From: Coprousia sp963931435
Lineage (GTDB): Bacteria > Actinomycetota > Coriobacteriia > Coriobacteriales > Coriobacteriaceae
Length of the DNA: 64,000 bases
Assembly: GCA_963931435.1 (NCBI GenBank)
Contig: OZ007012.1
Span: forward strand, 2,331,636-2,395,635
Direction of reading: 5' to 3'
The translations under genes and the position numbers were made by a program. The first letter of the stretch is position 1. Each line of letters starts with the position of its first letter. Below, piece by piece: positions 17,975 to 24,719 of the stretch. The notes beneath the pieces are model-generated. The model ran no database searches. It was not told the DNA's origin and was given only the letters and a program-made list of their open reading frames with translations.

Positions 17975-18109
17975 CTATCTCCCGCGGGCGCGGGACTCCC
18001 TGCCCGACGGGCGCCGCGGCGTCTTCCCGCGCCGCCCGCCGGGCCCTTTCGGCTTGAACGTGAAGGGCGGCAGCCGCACCGCGACGCGCCGCCCCCTCGG
18101 CCTCTTCAT
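17975..18109 (-). CDS. 44-residue Arg/Lys/Pro-rich microprotein
   Basis: The frame reads MKRPRGRRVAVRLPPFTFKP and stays strongly basic to its TAG at 17975, which is 8 bases before the ATG of the NlpC/P60-SpaA gene and overlaps that gene's ribosome-binding site region. GGAGGAAGCG sits directly upstream of its own ATG. A short basic leader gene placed so close suggests translational coupling, perhaps a regulatory leader peptide. No family recognised. Confidence 0.5.
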   Translation of the reverse strand: MKRPRGRRVAVRLPPFTFKPKGPGGRRGKTPRRPSGRESRARGR

Positions 18110-18183
18110 TCGCTTCCTCCGACCTGCCGGCATGGGAAGGGGCGACCGGAGGCCGCCCCTGAGACGTTTCCGCTGTTGTGACT

Positions 18184-18221
18184 ACCGGCCGAAAAGGGAG
18201 AGTCCCCCTCTTTCGGCCGGT
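18184..18221 (-). promoter_or_regulatory. Strong hairpin in the parB to surface-protein intergenic region
   Basis: A perfect 11-bp stem (ACCGGCCGAAA with TTTCGGCCGGT) closes a 16-base loop that itself contains AGGG...CCCCT. No T-run follows on either strand, so it is not a standard terminator; an mRNA-stabilising or processing structure between parB and the surface-protein genes is possible. Confidence 0.5.
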
Positions 18222-18311
18222 CCCCTTCGCGGGAAGGGGGTGGGGTGCGGGGAGGGGGAAACCGGGGAGGGGAGCCCCGCGCAACCGCCGGCGGCGGGCA
18301 ACGGTGCGATC

Positions 18312-19253
18312 TCACCGCTCGCATCCGCGGCGCCTCTCCTGCCTCTCGAGGAGCTCGAGCGCGCGGACGATCCGCTCCTCCATGGCCTCCCGGCTCGTGC
18401 CCGGCTTGAAGAACCGGCCGAGCTTCGCCCTCGGCATCCTGAACTGCTCCGCCTGGTTCGGCTTCTCCTCGCACATGATCGAGAGGATCACGTCCCCCGA
18501 CAGCCGCCCCTCCCTGGAGAAGGAGCGCATCTTGATGGCCTGCGCGTGGGACGGGGTGCACGCCTGCGCCTCGATCGCGTACCAGAGCGCCATCTGCTCC
18601 CTCTTCGGCAGGTAGCTCAGCTCGACGGCGGGGCGCATCCCCATGCGGCCCTCGTCCACGAGGTCGAGCAGCTCGGGCAGGAGCTCCGTGAGGCGGATGT
18701 AGCGGTGGACGGTGTTCCTGCTGTCCCCCGCGGCCGACCCGATGATCTCGAGCGTTTGCCTTCCGGGCGACTTCATCCCCGACGGGGATGAGGTGAGGTC
18801 CGTCCGCCTCCCCTGGCGCTTCATGGCCTCGAGCTTCATGCGGTAGGCGAACGCCTTCTCGCTCGGGAGCACCCGCTCCCTCTGCATGTTCGCGTCCACC
18901 ATGGCGACGACCGCCTCGTCCTCGCCCATGTCCCGCACTATGGCGGGGATCTCCGAGAGCCCCGCGAGCTCCGCCGCGCGCTTGCGGCGGTGGCCGCTCA
19001 CGAGCTCGTATCGGCCGTCCCCCTTCGGGCGCACCACGACGGGCGTGAGCACGCCGCGCTCGGCGACGCTGGAGGCCAGGTCGGCCATCTCCTCGTCGTC
19101 GCGAACCCGGAACGGGTGGTCGGGAAACGGGTCTATGGCGCCGAGGGGGAGCTCGGAGACCTTCTCGCGCGCCTCCTCGTCCCGCTCCTCCTGCGTGGTG
19201 AACAGGTCATCGACCGACGGGAGGCTGATGGGAATCTCTCGACTTCGGGCCAA
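18312..19253 (-). CDS. ParB/Spo0J-type partition protein of the ICE
   Basis: The 313-residue product has the ParB N-terminal nuclease/CTPase-type domain with VVVRPKGDGRYELVSGHRRKRAAELAG (shown across residues about 75-100) and a following helix-turn-helix region with RNTVHRYIRLTELLP near residue 185. ParB-type proteins bind parS and clamp DNA for ParA-driven partition. The N-terminus (MARSREIPISLPSVDDL) overlaps the parA end by 47 bases. Compared with the chromosomal ParB at 43401 it is longer and has a charged C-terminal extension. Together with the adjacent ParA it may stabilise the element when it is excised and circular. Confidence 0.92.
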   Translation of the reverse strand: MARSREIPISLPSVDDLFTTQEERDEEAREKVSELPLGAIDPFPDHPFRVRDDEEMADLASSVAERGVLTPVVVRPKGDGRYELVSGHRRKRAAELAGLSEIPAIVRDMGEDEAVVAMVDANMQRERVLPSEKAFAYRMKLEAMKRQGRRTDLTSSPSGMKSPGRQTLEIIGSAAGDSRNTVHRYIRLTELLPELLDLVDEGRMGMRPAVELSYLPKREQMALWYAIEAQACTPSHAQAIKMRSFSREGRLSGDVILSIMCEEKPNQAEQFRMPRAKLGRFFKPGTSREAMEERIVRALELLERQERRRGCER

Positions 19254-20031
19254 CCCCGCTCACCTCCCTCGCGAGGCGGGCGTAGGCCCGCGCGACCTTT
19301 CCCGAGGCGTCGTAGGCGAACACGCTCTTCCCGTGGGCGCTGCTCTCCGCCGCCTTGACGGCGACGGGGACGGTTGCCTCGTACACACGCAGGGCCTCCC
19401 CGTACGAGCCGCGGATGCTCCTCTCGACCTGGCGGGCGAGGTTGGTGCGCGCGTCGACGAGCGTGAGCAGGACGCCCTCGATGCGGAGGGAGGGGTTGAT
19501 GTGCCGCCGCACGCGGCCCACGGTCTTGACGAGCTGGGTCATCCCCTTCGCCGGGAGGTACTGGGCCTGCACCGGGACGACCACCCCGTCCGCCGCCGTG
19601 AGCGCGTTGATGGTCATCATCCCGAGCGACGGCGGGCAGTCGATGATCGCGAAGTCGTACCCGCGCTTCGCGCGGTCGAGCCACGAGCGCATGGCGTGCT
19701 CGCGGCTCATGGCGTTCACGAGCGCCACCTCCGTCCCCGAGAGCTCGATGTTGGCGGGCATCAGGTCCACGCCCTCCGCATGGCTCAGGATGCCCGCGCG
19801 CCAGGGGAACGGCTCGTCGAGGACCGCTCGCTCGAGATGGGTGGCGAGCGTCACCTCGAGCTCGTCCGGGTTCCACCCGAGCGATGTGGTGAGGTCCCCC
19901 TGCGGGTCCGCGTCGACGAGCAGGACGCGCCTGCCGCGCATCGCGAGGGCGACGCCCAGGCTCGCCGCCGTCGTGGTCTTGCCCGTCCCTCCCTTCTGGT
20001 TCGCTATCGCCAGGACCTTGCACGGGCACAT
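19207..20031 (-). CDS. ParA-type partition ATPase of the ICE
   Basis: The 274-residue product has the deviant Walker A motif NQKGGTGKTTTAA at residues about 11-23, the A' motif LLVDADPQGDLTTSLG, and the Walker B-like FAIIDCPPSLGMM. It lacks an N-terminal DNA-binding domain, as in Soj-type ParA. Start at 20031 (MCPCKVLAIANQKGG) places Walker A at the usual distance; the longer upstream frame runs through noncoding DNA and the tRNA fragment. It is the first gene of the leftward ICE operon, with parB next. Confidence 0.93.
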   Translation of the reverse strand: MCPCKVLAIANQKGGTGKTTTAASLGVALAMRGRRVLLVDADPQGDLTTSLGWNPDELEVTLATHLERAVLDEPFPWRAGILSHAEGVDLMPANIELSGTEVALVNAMSREHAMRSWLDRAKRGYDFAIIDCPPSLGMMTINALTAADGVVVPVQAQYLPAKGMTQLVKTVGRVRRHINPSLRIEGVLLTLVDARTNLARQVERSIRGSYGEALRVYEATVPVAVKAAESSAHGKSVFAYDASGKVARAYARLAREVSGVGPKSRDSHQPPVGR

Positions 20032-20424
20032 GGCTCCCACGCTCCTTCCGATTGTTTTGGGATTCAGGTACGGGAGGAACATCCGGACGAGAGAGCCGGC
20101 CTTCCTCCGCGATGCGCATATAAGCGAGCAGGCGCCGCGCAGAGCTTCAGCGCGGCTGCACTTCCACGTCTGTGGCGGAGGTGCCCGACGGTGGCTTGGC
20201 GAACGTGGGGTGCGCCTCGGTGTCGGCTTTGCGAGCCCCTTGTTTGCAGGCGTCAGCGTGCGGGGAGAGCGCCTTGCGCTCGGAACCGATTCGGAAAAAA
20301 CGCGCGTTGTTCCGATTGCGCGAGAGTCCATGAAAAAACGCCCGTTGCGAAAACAGAGCGTTTTAACTGGTCTTATTTGATTATGGGTTGCTTTGGTTGC
20401 GTTTGCGTTCTCTTGCTCGCTCGA
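20032..20424. other. ICE right-end noncoding region upstream of parA
   Basis: This 390-bp stretch has no convincing gene. It holds the candidate leftward promoter region of parA, a near-palindromic TTCGGAA...TTCCGAT pair around AACGCGCGTT at about 20290-20316, and the terminator at 20333-20364. The repeats may be integrase or ParB binding sites; I cannot assign them. Confidence 0.4.
20333..20364 (-). terminator. Terminator just inside the ICE right end
   Basis: On the minus strand, AAAACGCTC pairs with GGGCGTTTT (one T-G pair) and is followed by more T residues. It would stop the transcript from the tRNA-Gly promoter about 60 bases after it enters the ICE, shielding parA from read-through. 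Confidence 0.7.
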
Positions 20425-20461
20425 TTGGGAAGCTGATGCCTTACCACTTGGCGATGCCCGC
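20425..20461 (-). pseudogene. 5' half of tRNA-Gly(CCC), ICE attachment-site remnant
   Basis: On the minus strand the sequence has a 7-base acceptor strand (GCGGGCA), a D-arm with GCC-AAGTGGTAA-GGC, the 5' strand of the anticodon stem (TCAGC) and the loop TTCCCAA with a CCC anticodon. It then runs into unrelated sequence instead of the complementary stem, so the 3' half is missing. A perfectly placed promoter precedes it. The simplest reading is that the ICE integrated at the anticodon loop, leaving this as the right attachment junction. Confidence 0.75.
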
Positions 20462-20493
20462 GTATGCTTGCCGATCAAATCGGCGTAAGGGGT

Positions 20494-20522
20494 AGTATAG
20501 CGTGCCCGTTTTCGCGGGACAA
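20494..20522 (-). promoter_or_regulatory. Promoter of the broken tRNA-Gly gene
   Basis: On the minus strand TTGTCC (20522-20517) and TATACT (20499-20494) are 17 bases apart. The predicted start is about 25 bases upstream of the tRNA 5' end. Confidence 0.7.
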
Positions 20523-20561
20523 GGTATCGACGTGGAAACGGCCCCGATTCGCACGAATGAT

Positions 20562-20792
20562 CTACTTCCAACCGCTTACCGCTGGCGCGTCGGGGCGGGT
20601 GCGTGCCACAACGTACAAGCCCAGGACCGTTGCCAGATAGAGGGACCGCGCGGTCGAGGCGCTATATCCCTCCCGAACCTTCTTGCCGGCGGCGACCGCC
20701 GCACCCAGCAGCTTTTTGGCACCCTTTCCGCCCGCGTGGGAACCGCCGGCCGAACGCGCCGCGCGCCTGCCCTCTGTAGCCTTGTCGGACAC
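20562..20792 (-). CDS. Small Ala/Gly-rich protein of unknown function
   Basis: The 76-residue product begins at a GTG with GGGGAGGT placed 4 bases upstream. It has a basic Gly/Ala-rich first half (SAGGSHAGGKGAKKLLGAAV) and a moderately hydrophobic segment (ARSLYLATVLGLYVVA) near residues 48-63 that could be a membrane or amphipathic helix. It lies just upstream of the broken tRNA-Gly on the same strand. No family recognised. Confidence 0.5.
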   Translation of the reverse strand: MSDKATEGRRAARSAGGSHAGGKGAKKLLGAAVAAGKKVREGYSASTARSLYLATVLGLYVVARTRPDAPAVSGWK

Positions 20793-20863
20793 CGCGACCT
20801 CCCCGCCCCCAACTCATGTTGTCTTAGTTTGTGCCCATAGCCGCAACCCGCTCAACCATCCAA

Positions 20864-20942
20864 AATGGGGAGGGGGTTGTTTTGGATCATTTCAAGGCCC
20901 CTGTCCCTTTGTACCGGGCCCGATACAAAGGGACAGGGGCTT
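20864..20942. repeat. Dispersed palindromic repeat with 17-bp stem
   Basis: GCCCCTGTCCCTTTGTA (20897-20913) pairs perfectly with 20924-20940 around a 10-base loop. The preceding CAAAATGGG...GTTGTTTTGGATCATT stretch recurs at 24174-24208, where the ACAAAGGGACAGGGGCTT arm is also found (24219-24236). It is a repeat family, not a gene. Confidence 0.7.
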
Positions 20943-20957
20943 GGGACCGCCACCTGC

Positions 20958-20986
20958 TTGACATTCCCAAAACGACTCCATACAGT
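20958..20986 (+). promoter_or_regulatory. Promoter of the EamA transporter leader
   Basis: TTGACA (20958-20963) and TACAGT (20981-20986) are separated by 17 bases. The predicted start near 20993 would give a 165-base leader before the transporter ATG at 21159. Confidence 0.6.
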
Positions 20987-20992
20987 TAAGCG

Positions 20993-21158
20993 GTTTAAAA
21001 TCGTGTGGACTTTTCTGGGCGCAAGTCACCTTTTCGCCACGCAACCGAGCTTCGGTCGCGTGGTTTTTCCTGCTTGTCAGCAGGGCAACCTCTCCTCCAA
21101 AAGCTCGGGACTTATGGAGCCGAGCCCCGCACAGAGCGGGACAACGGAAGGAGTAGAT
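20993..21158 (+). promoter_or_regulatory. Structured 5' leader, candidate riboswitch or attenuator
   Basis: The leader holds a strong terminator-like hairpin (21037-21068) and three further stems: CCTGC-GCAGG near 21069-21085, GCTCGG-CCGAGC near 21099-21127, and CCCGC-GCGGG near 21127-21141. CCGAGCTT at 21045-21052, inside the terminator, is complementary to AAGCTCGG at 21097-21104, so two exclusive folds are possible. I do not recognise a known riboswitch class. Confidence 0.45.
21037..21068 (+). terminator. Terminator hairpin within the EamA leader
   Basis: CCACGC and GCGTGG enclose ACCGA-GCT-TCGGT with single unpaired A and C, followed by TTTTT. No plus-strand gene ends just upstream, which makes an attenuator role for the downstream gene likely. 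Confidence 0.7.
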
Positions 21159-22121
21159 ATGGAAAACGCAATCGATTCTCCGATGTCGTCTACGGGCGCA
21201 TCGTCTCCGGGGCATCGCCAGGTGGTAGCGGCGCTGCAGGTCTTCGCCGGCGGCGCCTGCTACGGCGCGATGGCCACCACGTACAAGCTCGCCTACGCGG
21301 CGGGCTTCACCTCCGCGCAGGTGGTGGCGAGCCAGGCGTGGTTCGGCTGCCTGTTCTTCGTGCTCGCGACGGCCGTGAAGCTGGCGCGCGGCGGGCGCCT
21401 GGCCCGCCTTGCGGGCGCGCAGGCGCTCAAGCTCATGGGGCTCGGCGCCCTGACCTGCACCACCTCGATCCTGTACTGCCACGCCATGAGGGTGCTCCCC
21501 GCGCCCGTGGCGCTCACGCTGCTGTTCCAGTTCACCTGGATGGGGCTCGTCTGGCAGACCGTCATGACGCGGCGGGCGCCCAGGCCCCTCGAGGCCGCCT
21601 CGGCCGCGGTCATCGTGTTCGGCACCGCGTTCGCGAGCGGCGTCTACAAGACGGGACTCGCCGGCTACGACCCCGTCGCCCTCGCCTGCGCCCTCGGCGC
21701 GGCCGTGACCTGCTCTCTGTTCGTCACGCTCTCCGGCAAGGTCAGGGCGGGCTGCTCCAACGAGCAGCGAGGCGCCATCGTGTGCCTCGGCGCGGGCGCC
21801 ATGTCGCTCACCGCGTGCCCCGGCTACCTCGTCTCCGGCGTCGTCTTCCAGGGCATCCTGCCCTTCGCCGCCGTAGCGGGCCTCTTCGGCCTCATGTGCC
21901 CGGTGCTGCTCTTCGGCCTGGGCTCCCCGCACCTGCCCGCCGGCCTCTCCACCGTCATGGCGGCCGCCGAGCTCCCCGCCGGCCTCCTCATCGCCATGGT
22001 CGTGCTCGGCGAGCCCCTCGGCGTCATCGAGTGGCTGGGCGTGGCAGTCATCCTCGCCGGCGTGTGCCTCGCGCAAGTGCCCGCGCTGAGAGGAGCCTGC
22101 GCACAGGGACCGGCAGCATAG
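21159..22121 (+). CDS. EamA-family (drug/metabolite transporter superfamily) permease
   Basis: The 320-residue product has about ten hydrophobic helices in two EamA halves, beginning VVAALQVFAGGACYGAMATT and ending in GEPLGVIEWLGVAVILAGVC, the family's typical last helix with its conserved Glu-Pro. It sits in the cytoplasmic membrane; the substrate cannot be told from sequence. The ATG at 21159 follows GGAAGGAG. An upstream in-frame extension reads through the terminator hairpin and is not used. The gene stands alone and is probably controlled by its leader RNA. Confidence 0.88.
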   Translation: MENAIDSPMSSTGASSPGHRQVVAALQVFAGGACYGAMATTYKLAYAAGFTSAQVVASQAWFGCLFFVLATAVKLARGGRLARLAGAQALKLMGLGALTCTTSILYCHAMRVLPAPVALTLLFQFTWMGLVWQTVMTRRAPRPLEAASAAVIVFGTAFASGVYKTGLAGYDPVALACALGAAVTCSLFVTLSGKVRAGCSNEQRGAIVCLGAGAMSLTACPGYLVSGVVFQGILPFAAVAGLFGLMCPVLLFGLGSPHLPAGLSTVMAAAELPAGLLIAMVVLGEPLGVIEWLGVAVILAGVCLAQVPALRGACAQGPAA

Positions 22122-22234
22122 TCGGCAGGGCTGGATCCGTAGCCCCATGGCTATGGGCTCGTCCCACACCGTGCCGTCCGCCACATGTCCAAGCGCCGTC
22201 CATCAGGGGCGGCGCCCGATAAGAAGGAGAGACC

Positions 22235-23665
22235 ATGCCATTTCCCAAAGGATTCTTATGGGGCGGGGCAACCGCCGCAAACCAGTGCGAAGGAGCGTAT
22301 GACGTTGACGGCCGCGGCCTTGCCAACGTAGACGTTATCCCGCACGGCCCCGAACGCAATGATGTGAGCCGCGGCATCAGACGCATGCTCGACTTTGAGC
22401 CGGGATACTATTACCCAGCTCAGACGGGTATCGATTTCTACCATCACTACGAGGAGGATATCGCGCTCTTTGCCGAGATGTGCTTTACGGTGTTTCGGCT
22501 CTCGATCGCGTGGTCTCGCATCTTTCCCCAAGGGGACGAAACCGAGCCCAACGAGGCGGGCCTTGCGTTTTACGAGCGCGTGTTTCGTTGTTGCCGCGCA
22601 CACGGTATCGAGCCCCTTGTGACCATCACGCATTTTGATTGCCCGATTCATCTGGTCAAAGCGTACGGAGCTTGGCGCAACCGCAAGCTCATCGACTTCT
22701 ACCGACGGCTCGTTACCGTGCTCTTTACGCGCTACAAGGGACTTGTGCACTGGTGGATCACGTTTAACGAGATGAACATGATTCTGCATCGGCCGTTCAT
22801 GGGGGCGGGCATCGTGCTCGAGGAGGGCGAGAACCCGCTTGAAGCGGAATACCGCGCCGCCCACAACGAGCTTGTGGCGAGCGCTTGGGCCACCAAGATC
22901 GCCCACGAGATCGATCCGGAAAACAAGGTGGGTTGCATGCTCGCCGCGGGCAGTTACTACCCCTACAGCTGTCGTCCGGAGGACGTGCGCGCCGCCCAGG
23001 TAAAGAACCAAGAGAACTACTTTTTCGTGGACGTCCAGGCGCGCGGGGCCTATCCCGGCTACGCGCTGAAGATGCTGGAGCGCGAGGGGATCGACGTGGG
23101 CATGACCGAGGAGGATCGCCGCGTCCTTGCCGAAAACACCGTGGACTTTATCTCGTTCAGCTATTATTCGAGCCGCTGCATCGCCGCCGACCCCGCAACG
23201 GCAGGGGGCATTGCCGAGGGCAACGCCTTTGCAGGAGTGGAGAACCCCTATGTGCGCCAAAGCGACTGGGGCTGGATCATCGACCCACTCGGCTTTCGTA
23301 TCACGATCAACGACCTCTGGGACCGCTATCAAAAGCCACTCTTTGTAGTAGAGAACGGGCTGGGAGCCCACGATGAGGTCAAGCCCGACGGCACCATCGA
23401 CGACGACTATCGCATCGACTATCTCCGCGAGCACATCGAGGCCATGCGTGACGCCATTGACGAGGACGGCGTTGAGATGCTTGGCTACACCACGTGGGGT
23501 CCGATCGACCTGGTCTCCGCAGGCTCGGGAGAGATGGAGAAGCGCTACGGCTTTATCTATGTAGACCGCGACAACCAGGGGATGGGCACCCTTGCGCGCT
23601 CAAAAAAGAAAAGTTTCGACTGGTACCGCAAGGTCATTGCCACAAACGGCGCTGACCTTCGATAA
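22235..23665 (+). CDS. bglA: GH1 6-phospho-beta-glucosidase
   Basis: The 476-residue product is a full-length glycoside hydrolase family 1 enzyme, starting MPFPKGFLWGGATAANQCEG. The acid/base Glu is in TFNEMN (residue about 179) and the nucleophile Glu in VVENGLG (about 372). The loop SGEMEKRYGFIYVD near residue 430, with its Lys-Arg-Tyr, is the phosphate-binding pattern of 6-phospho-beta-glucosidases, so the substrate is probably a phosphorylated aryl- or cello-type glucoside brought in by a PTS. No PTS gene is adjacent. AAGGAGAG precedes the ATG. Its codon use is somewhat less GC-rich than that of the EamA gene before it. Confidence 0.92.
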   Translation: MPFPKGFLWGGATAANQCEGAYDVDGRGLANVDVIPHGPERNDVSRGIRRMLDFEPGYYYPAQTGIDFYHHYEEDIALFAEMCFTVFRLSIAWSRIFPQGDETEPNEAGLAFYERVFRCCRAHGIEPLVTITHFDCPIHLVKAYGAWRNRKLIDFYRRLVTVLFTRYKGLVHWWITFNEMNMILHRPFMGAGIVLEEGENPLEAEYRAAHNELVASAWATKIAHEIDPENKVGCMLAAGSYYPYSCRPEDVRAAQVKNQENYFFVDVQARGAYPGYALKMLEREGIDVGMTEEDRRVLAENTVDFISFSYYSSRCIAADPATAGGIAEGNAFAGVENPYVRQSDWGWIIDPLGFRITINDLWDRYQKPLFVVENGLGAHDEVKPDGTIDDDYRIDYLREHIEAMRDAIDEDGVEMLGYTTWGPIDLVSAGSGEMEKRYGFIYVDRDNQGMGTLARSKKKSFDWYRKVIATNGADLR

Positions 23666-23669
23666 GGCT

Positions 23670-23705
23670 GCTGCGGCCTCCGGACGTCCGGCCGGAGGCC
23701 GCAGC
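23670..23705 (+). terminator. Hairpin after bglA, possible terminator
   Basis: A perfect 14-bp stem (GCTGCGGCCTCCGG with its complement) begins 4 bases after the bglA stop. It lacks a T-run, so termination is only possible, not certain. Confidence 0.45.
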
Positions 23706-23770
23706 CGACGGGGACAATACGGTTATCTAAGAAAAATGAACGAGATCGGAATGCGGGAGGGGCGAACATC

Positions 23771-24139
23771 ATGGAGCTGAAGGGGCTCGGCCGGGACTTC
23801 TCGGTATGCAAGGTGAAGGACTACTCGCTGGTAGACCTTGGCGCAGAGTACTGCTTCATCGGCAAAACGGATGAAGAGAACTCCCTGGTATGCGCCACGA
23901 GCGATGTTCCGTCAAACGTTGTTGAGCGCGACGACGGGTGGAGGGGCTTCCGCATCCAGGGGGTGCTGGATTTCTCCCTCATTGGGATATTGGCCGACAT
24001 CGCGGGAATCCTGGCAGAAAACGGTATCTCGATCTTTGCCATCTCGACCTATAGCACCGACTACGTTTTGATGAAGAAAGAGAGCTACCAGAAGGCGCTG
24101 GGTATTCTCGAACGTGCGGGATACGAAATCGCTGAGTAA
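23771..24139 (+). CDS. ACT-domain protein
   Basis: The 122-residue product has a C-terminal ACT fold: residues about 60-120 read FRIQGVLDFSLIGILADIAG, then LAENGISIFAISTYSTDYVL and a final helix, matching the beta-alpha-beta regulatory fold that often binds amino acids. The N-terminal half resembles the small paired-ACT proteins found widely in bacteria. GGGAGGGG stands 9 bases before the ATG. No partner enzyme is adjacent, so ligand and target are unknown. Confidence 0.85.
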   Translation: MELKGLGRDFSVCKVKDYSLVDLGAEYCFIGKTDEENSLVCATSDVPSNVVERDDGWRGFRIQGVLDFSLIGILADIAGILAENGISIFAISTYSTDYVLMKKESYQKALGILERAGYEIAE

Positions 24140-24149
24140 GGGGTTGGCC

Positions 24150-24236
24150 GGGGACGTGCTTCTTTCGACCCATGCAAAATGGGACGGGGTTGTTTTGGAT
24201 CATTGCAACCCGCGCGGCACAAAGGGACAGGGGCTT
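24150..24236. repeat. Second copy of the dispersed palindromic repeat
   Basis: It shares CAAAATGGG...GTTGTTTTGGATCATT (24174-24208) and ACAAAGGGACAGGGGCTT (24219-24236) with the copy at 20864-20942, but its first arm has decayed. It is preceded by a GGGGACGTGCTTCTTTCGACCC unit start (24150-24172, given in part) that resembles the units at 24399-24510. Confidence 0.6.
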
Positions 24237-24398
24237 TGTACCGCGCGCCGCTACTCGGCGGCGGCCGGGCGGGTCTTTACGCCAAAGCAGAAGTAGAAGA
24301 TGTGGAAGGCCCACACGCAAAGCAGCACCAACTGGCTGGTCAGGGAGTTTGCCAAGATTCTTGGAGAACTGGTTGCCACAGAGTAGCAAGGGGGATGT

Positions 24399-24510
24399 GG
24401 GTCAGCTGGAGACGTGTTCCAATTGACCCATTCAGGGTGACCCGTCCCCATCTACCCGGCAACGCAGACCTCCTGAAATGGGTCAAAACGAACACGTCCC
24501 CAACTGACCC
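24399..24510. repeat. REP-like inverted pair (BIME-type)
   Basis: Two roughly 38-base units face each other: 24399-24436 begins GGGTCAGCTGGAGACGTGTT and the reverse complement of 24473-24510 begins GGGTCAGTTGGGGACGTGTT. Both continue to a TTGACCCATT(T)CAG end. A related partial unit lies at 30176-30212 between gyrA and gyrB. Such units are often spread by REP-associated tyrosine transposases; none is encoded in this window. Confidence 0.7.
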
Positions 24511-24719
24511 GTTTTCGACAAAGGCGGCGATTCGACGTACCATCACGCGTACGGCGCATAGTCACCGCTGACCAGCCGGACGGAAAACCAAAGAGACCCT
24601 TGTGCGCTCTTCTGCATCAGGGCCGACGGCCAACGTCTGTGGGATGGCGTCAAGTCCGATGATGTTCATCTCGCCTTCGATACCTTCCAGCGGCTCACCC
24701 GCCGCAGCGCCAGACGCTG

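Larger units (their letters stand above)
1..20424. mobile_element. Integrative and conjugative element, right-hand part (left end outside window)
   Basis: The stretch carries the DNA-processing half of a conjugative element: coupling protein, ArdC-like protein, PcfB, relaxase, MobC, toprim primase, methyltransferase/helicase, cell-wall protein and ParAB, almost all on the minus strand and often overlapping by a few bases. The right boundary is placed where a tRNA-Gly gene is cut in its anticodon loop (20424/20425), beyond which chromosomal genes follow. The mating-pair-formation genes and the integrase are not in view and are expected to the left. The exact boundary is inferred from the tRNA break, not from a paired att repeat. 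Confidence 0.85.
24140..24719. other. Repeat-rich intergenic region with a possible gene remnant
   Basis: This 580-bp stretch contains several REP-like repeats (see 24150-24236 and 24399-24510). On the minus strand 24251-24380 encodes SQLVLLCVWAFHIFYFCFGV ending in TRPAAAE, which looks like the last membrane helix of a lost transporter gene. No intact gene is seen. Confidence 0.45.

Noticed and set aside
15540..18791. A 1083-codon plus-strand open frame over the ICE surface-protein and parB genes
   Set aside because: It is the antisense shadow of GC-rich minus-strand genes, is His/Arg/Leu/Val-rich without domains, and has no ribosome-binding site. The same applies to the long plus-strand frames over gyrA, gyrB and dnaA.
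1..20424. A CRISPR array or integrase gene in the ICE part
   Set aside because: No regularly spaced direct repeats and no tyrosine or serine site-specific integrase could be found; only the IS110-family transposase is present.
20032..20571. N-terminal extension of ICE ParA up to 20571
   Set aside because: The added residues read through the tRNA fragment, its promoter and a terminator. The ATG at 20031 puts Walker A at the usual distance from the N-terminus.
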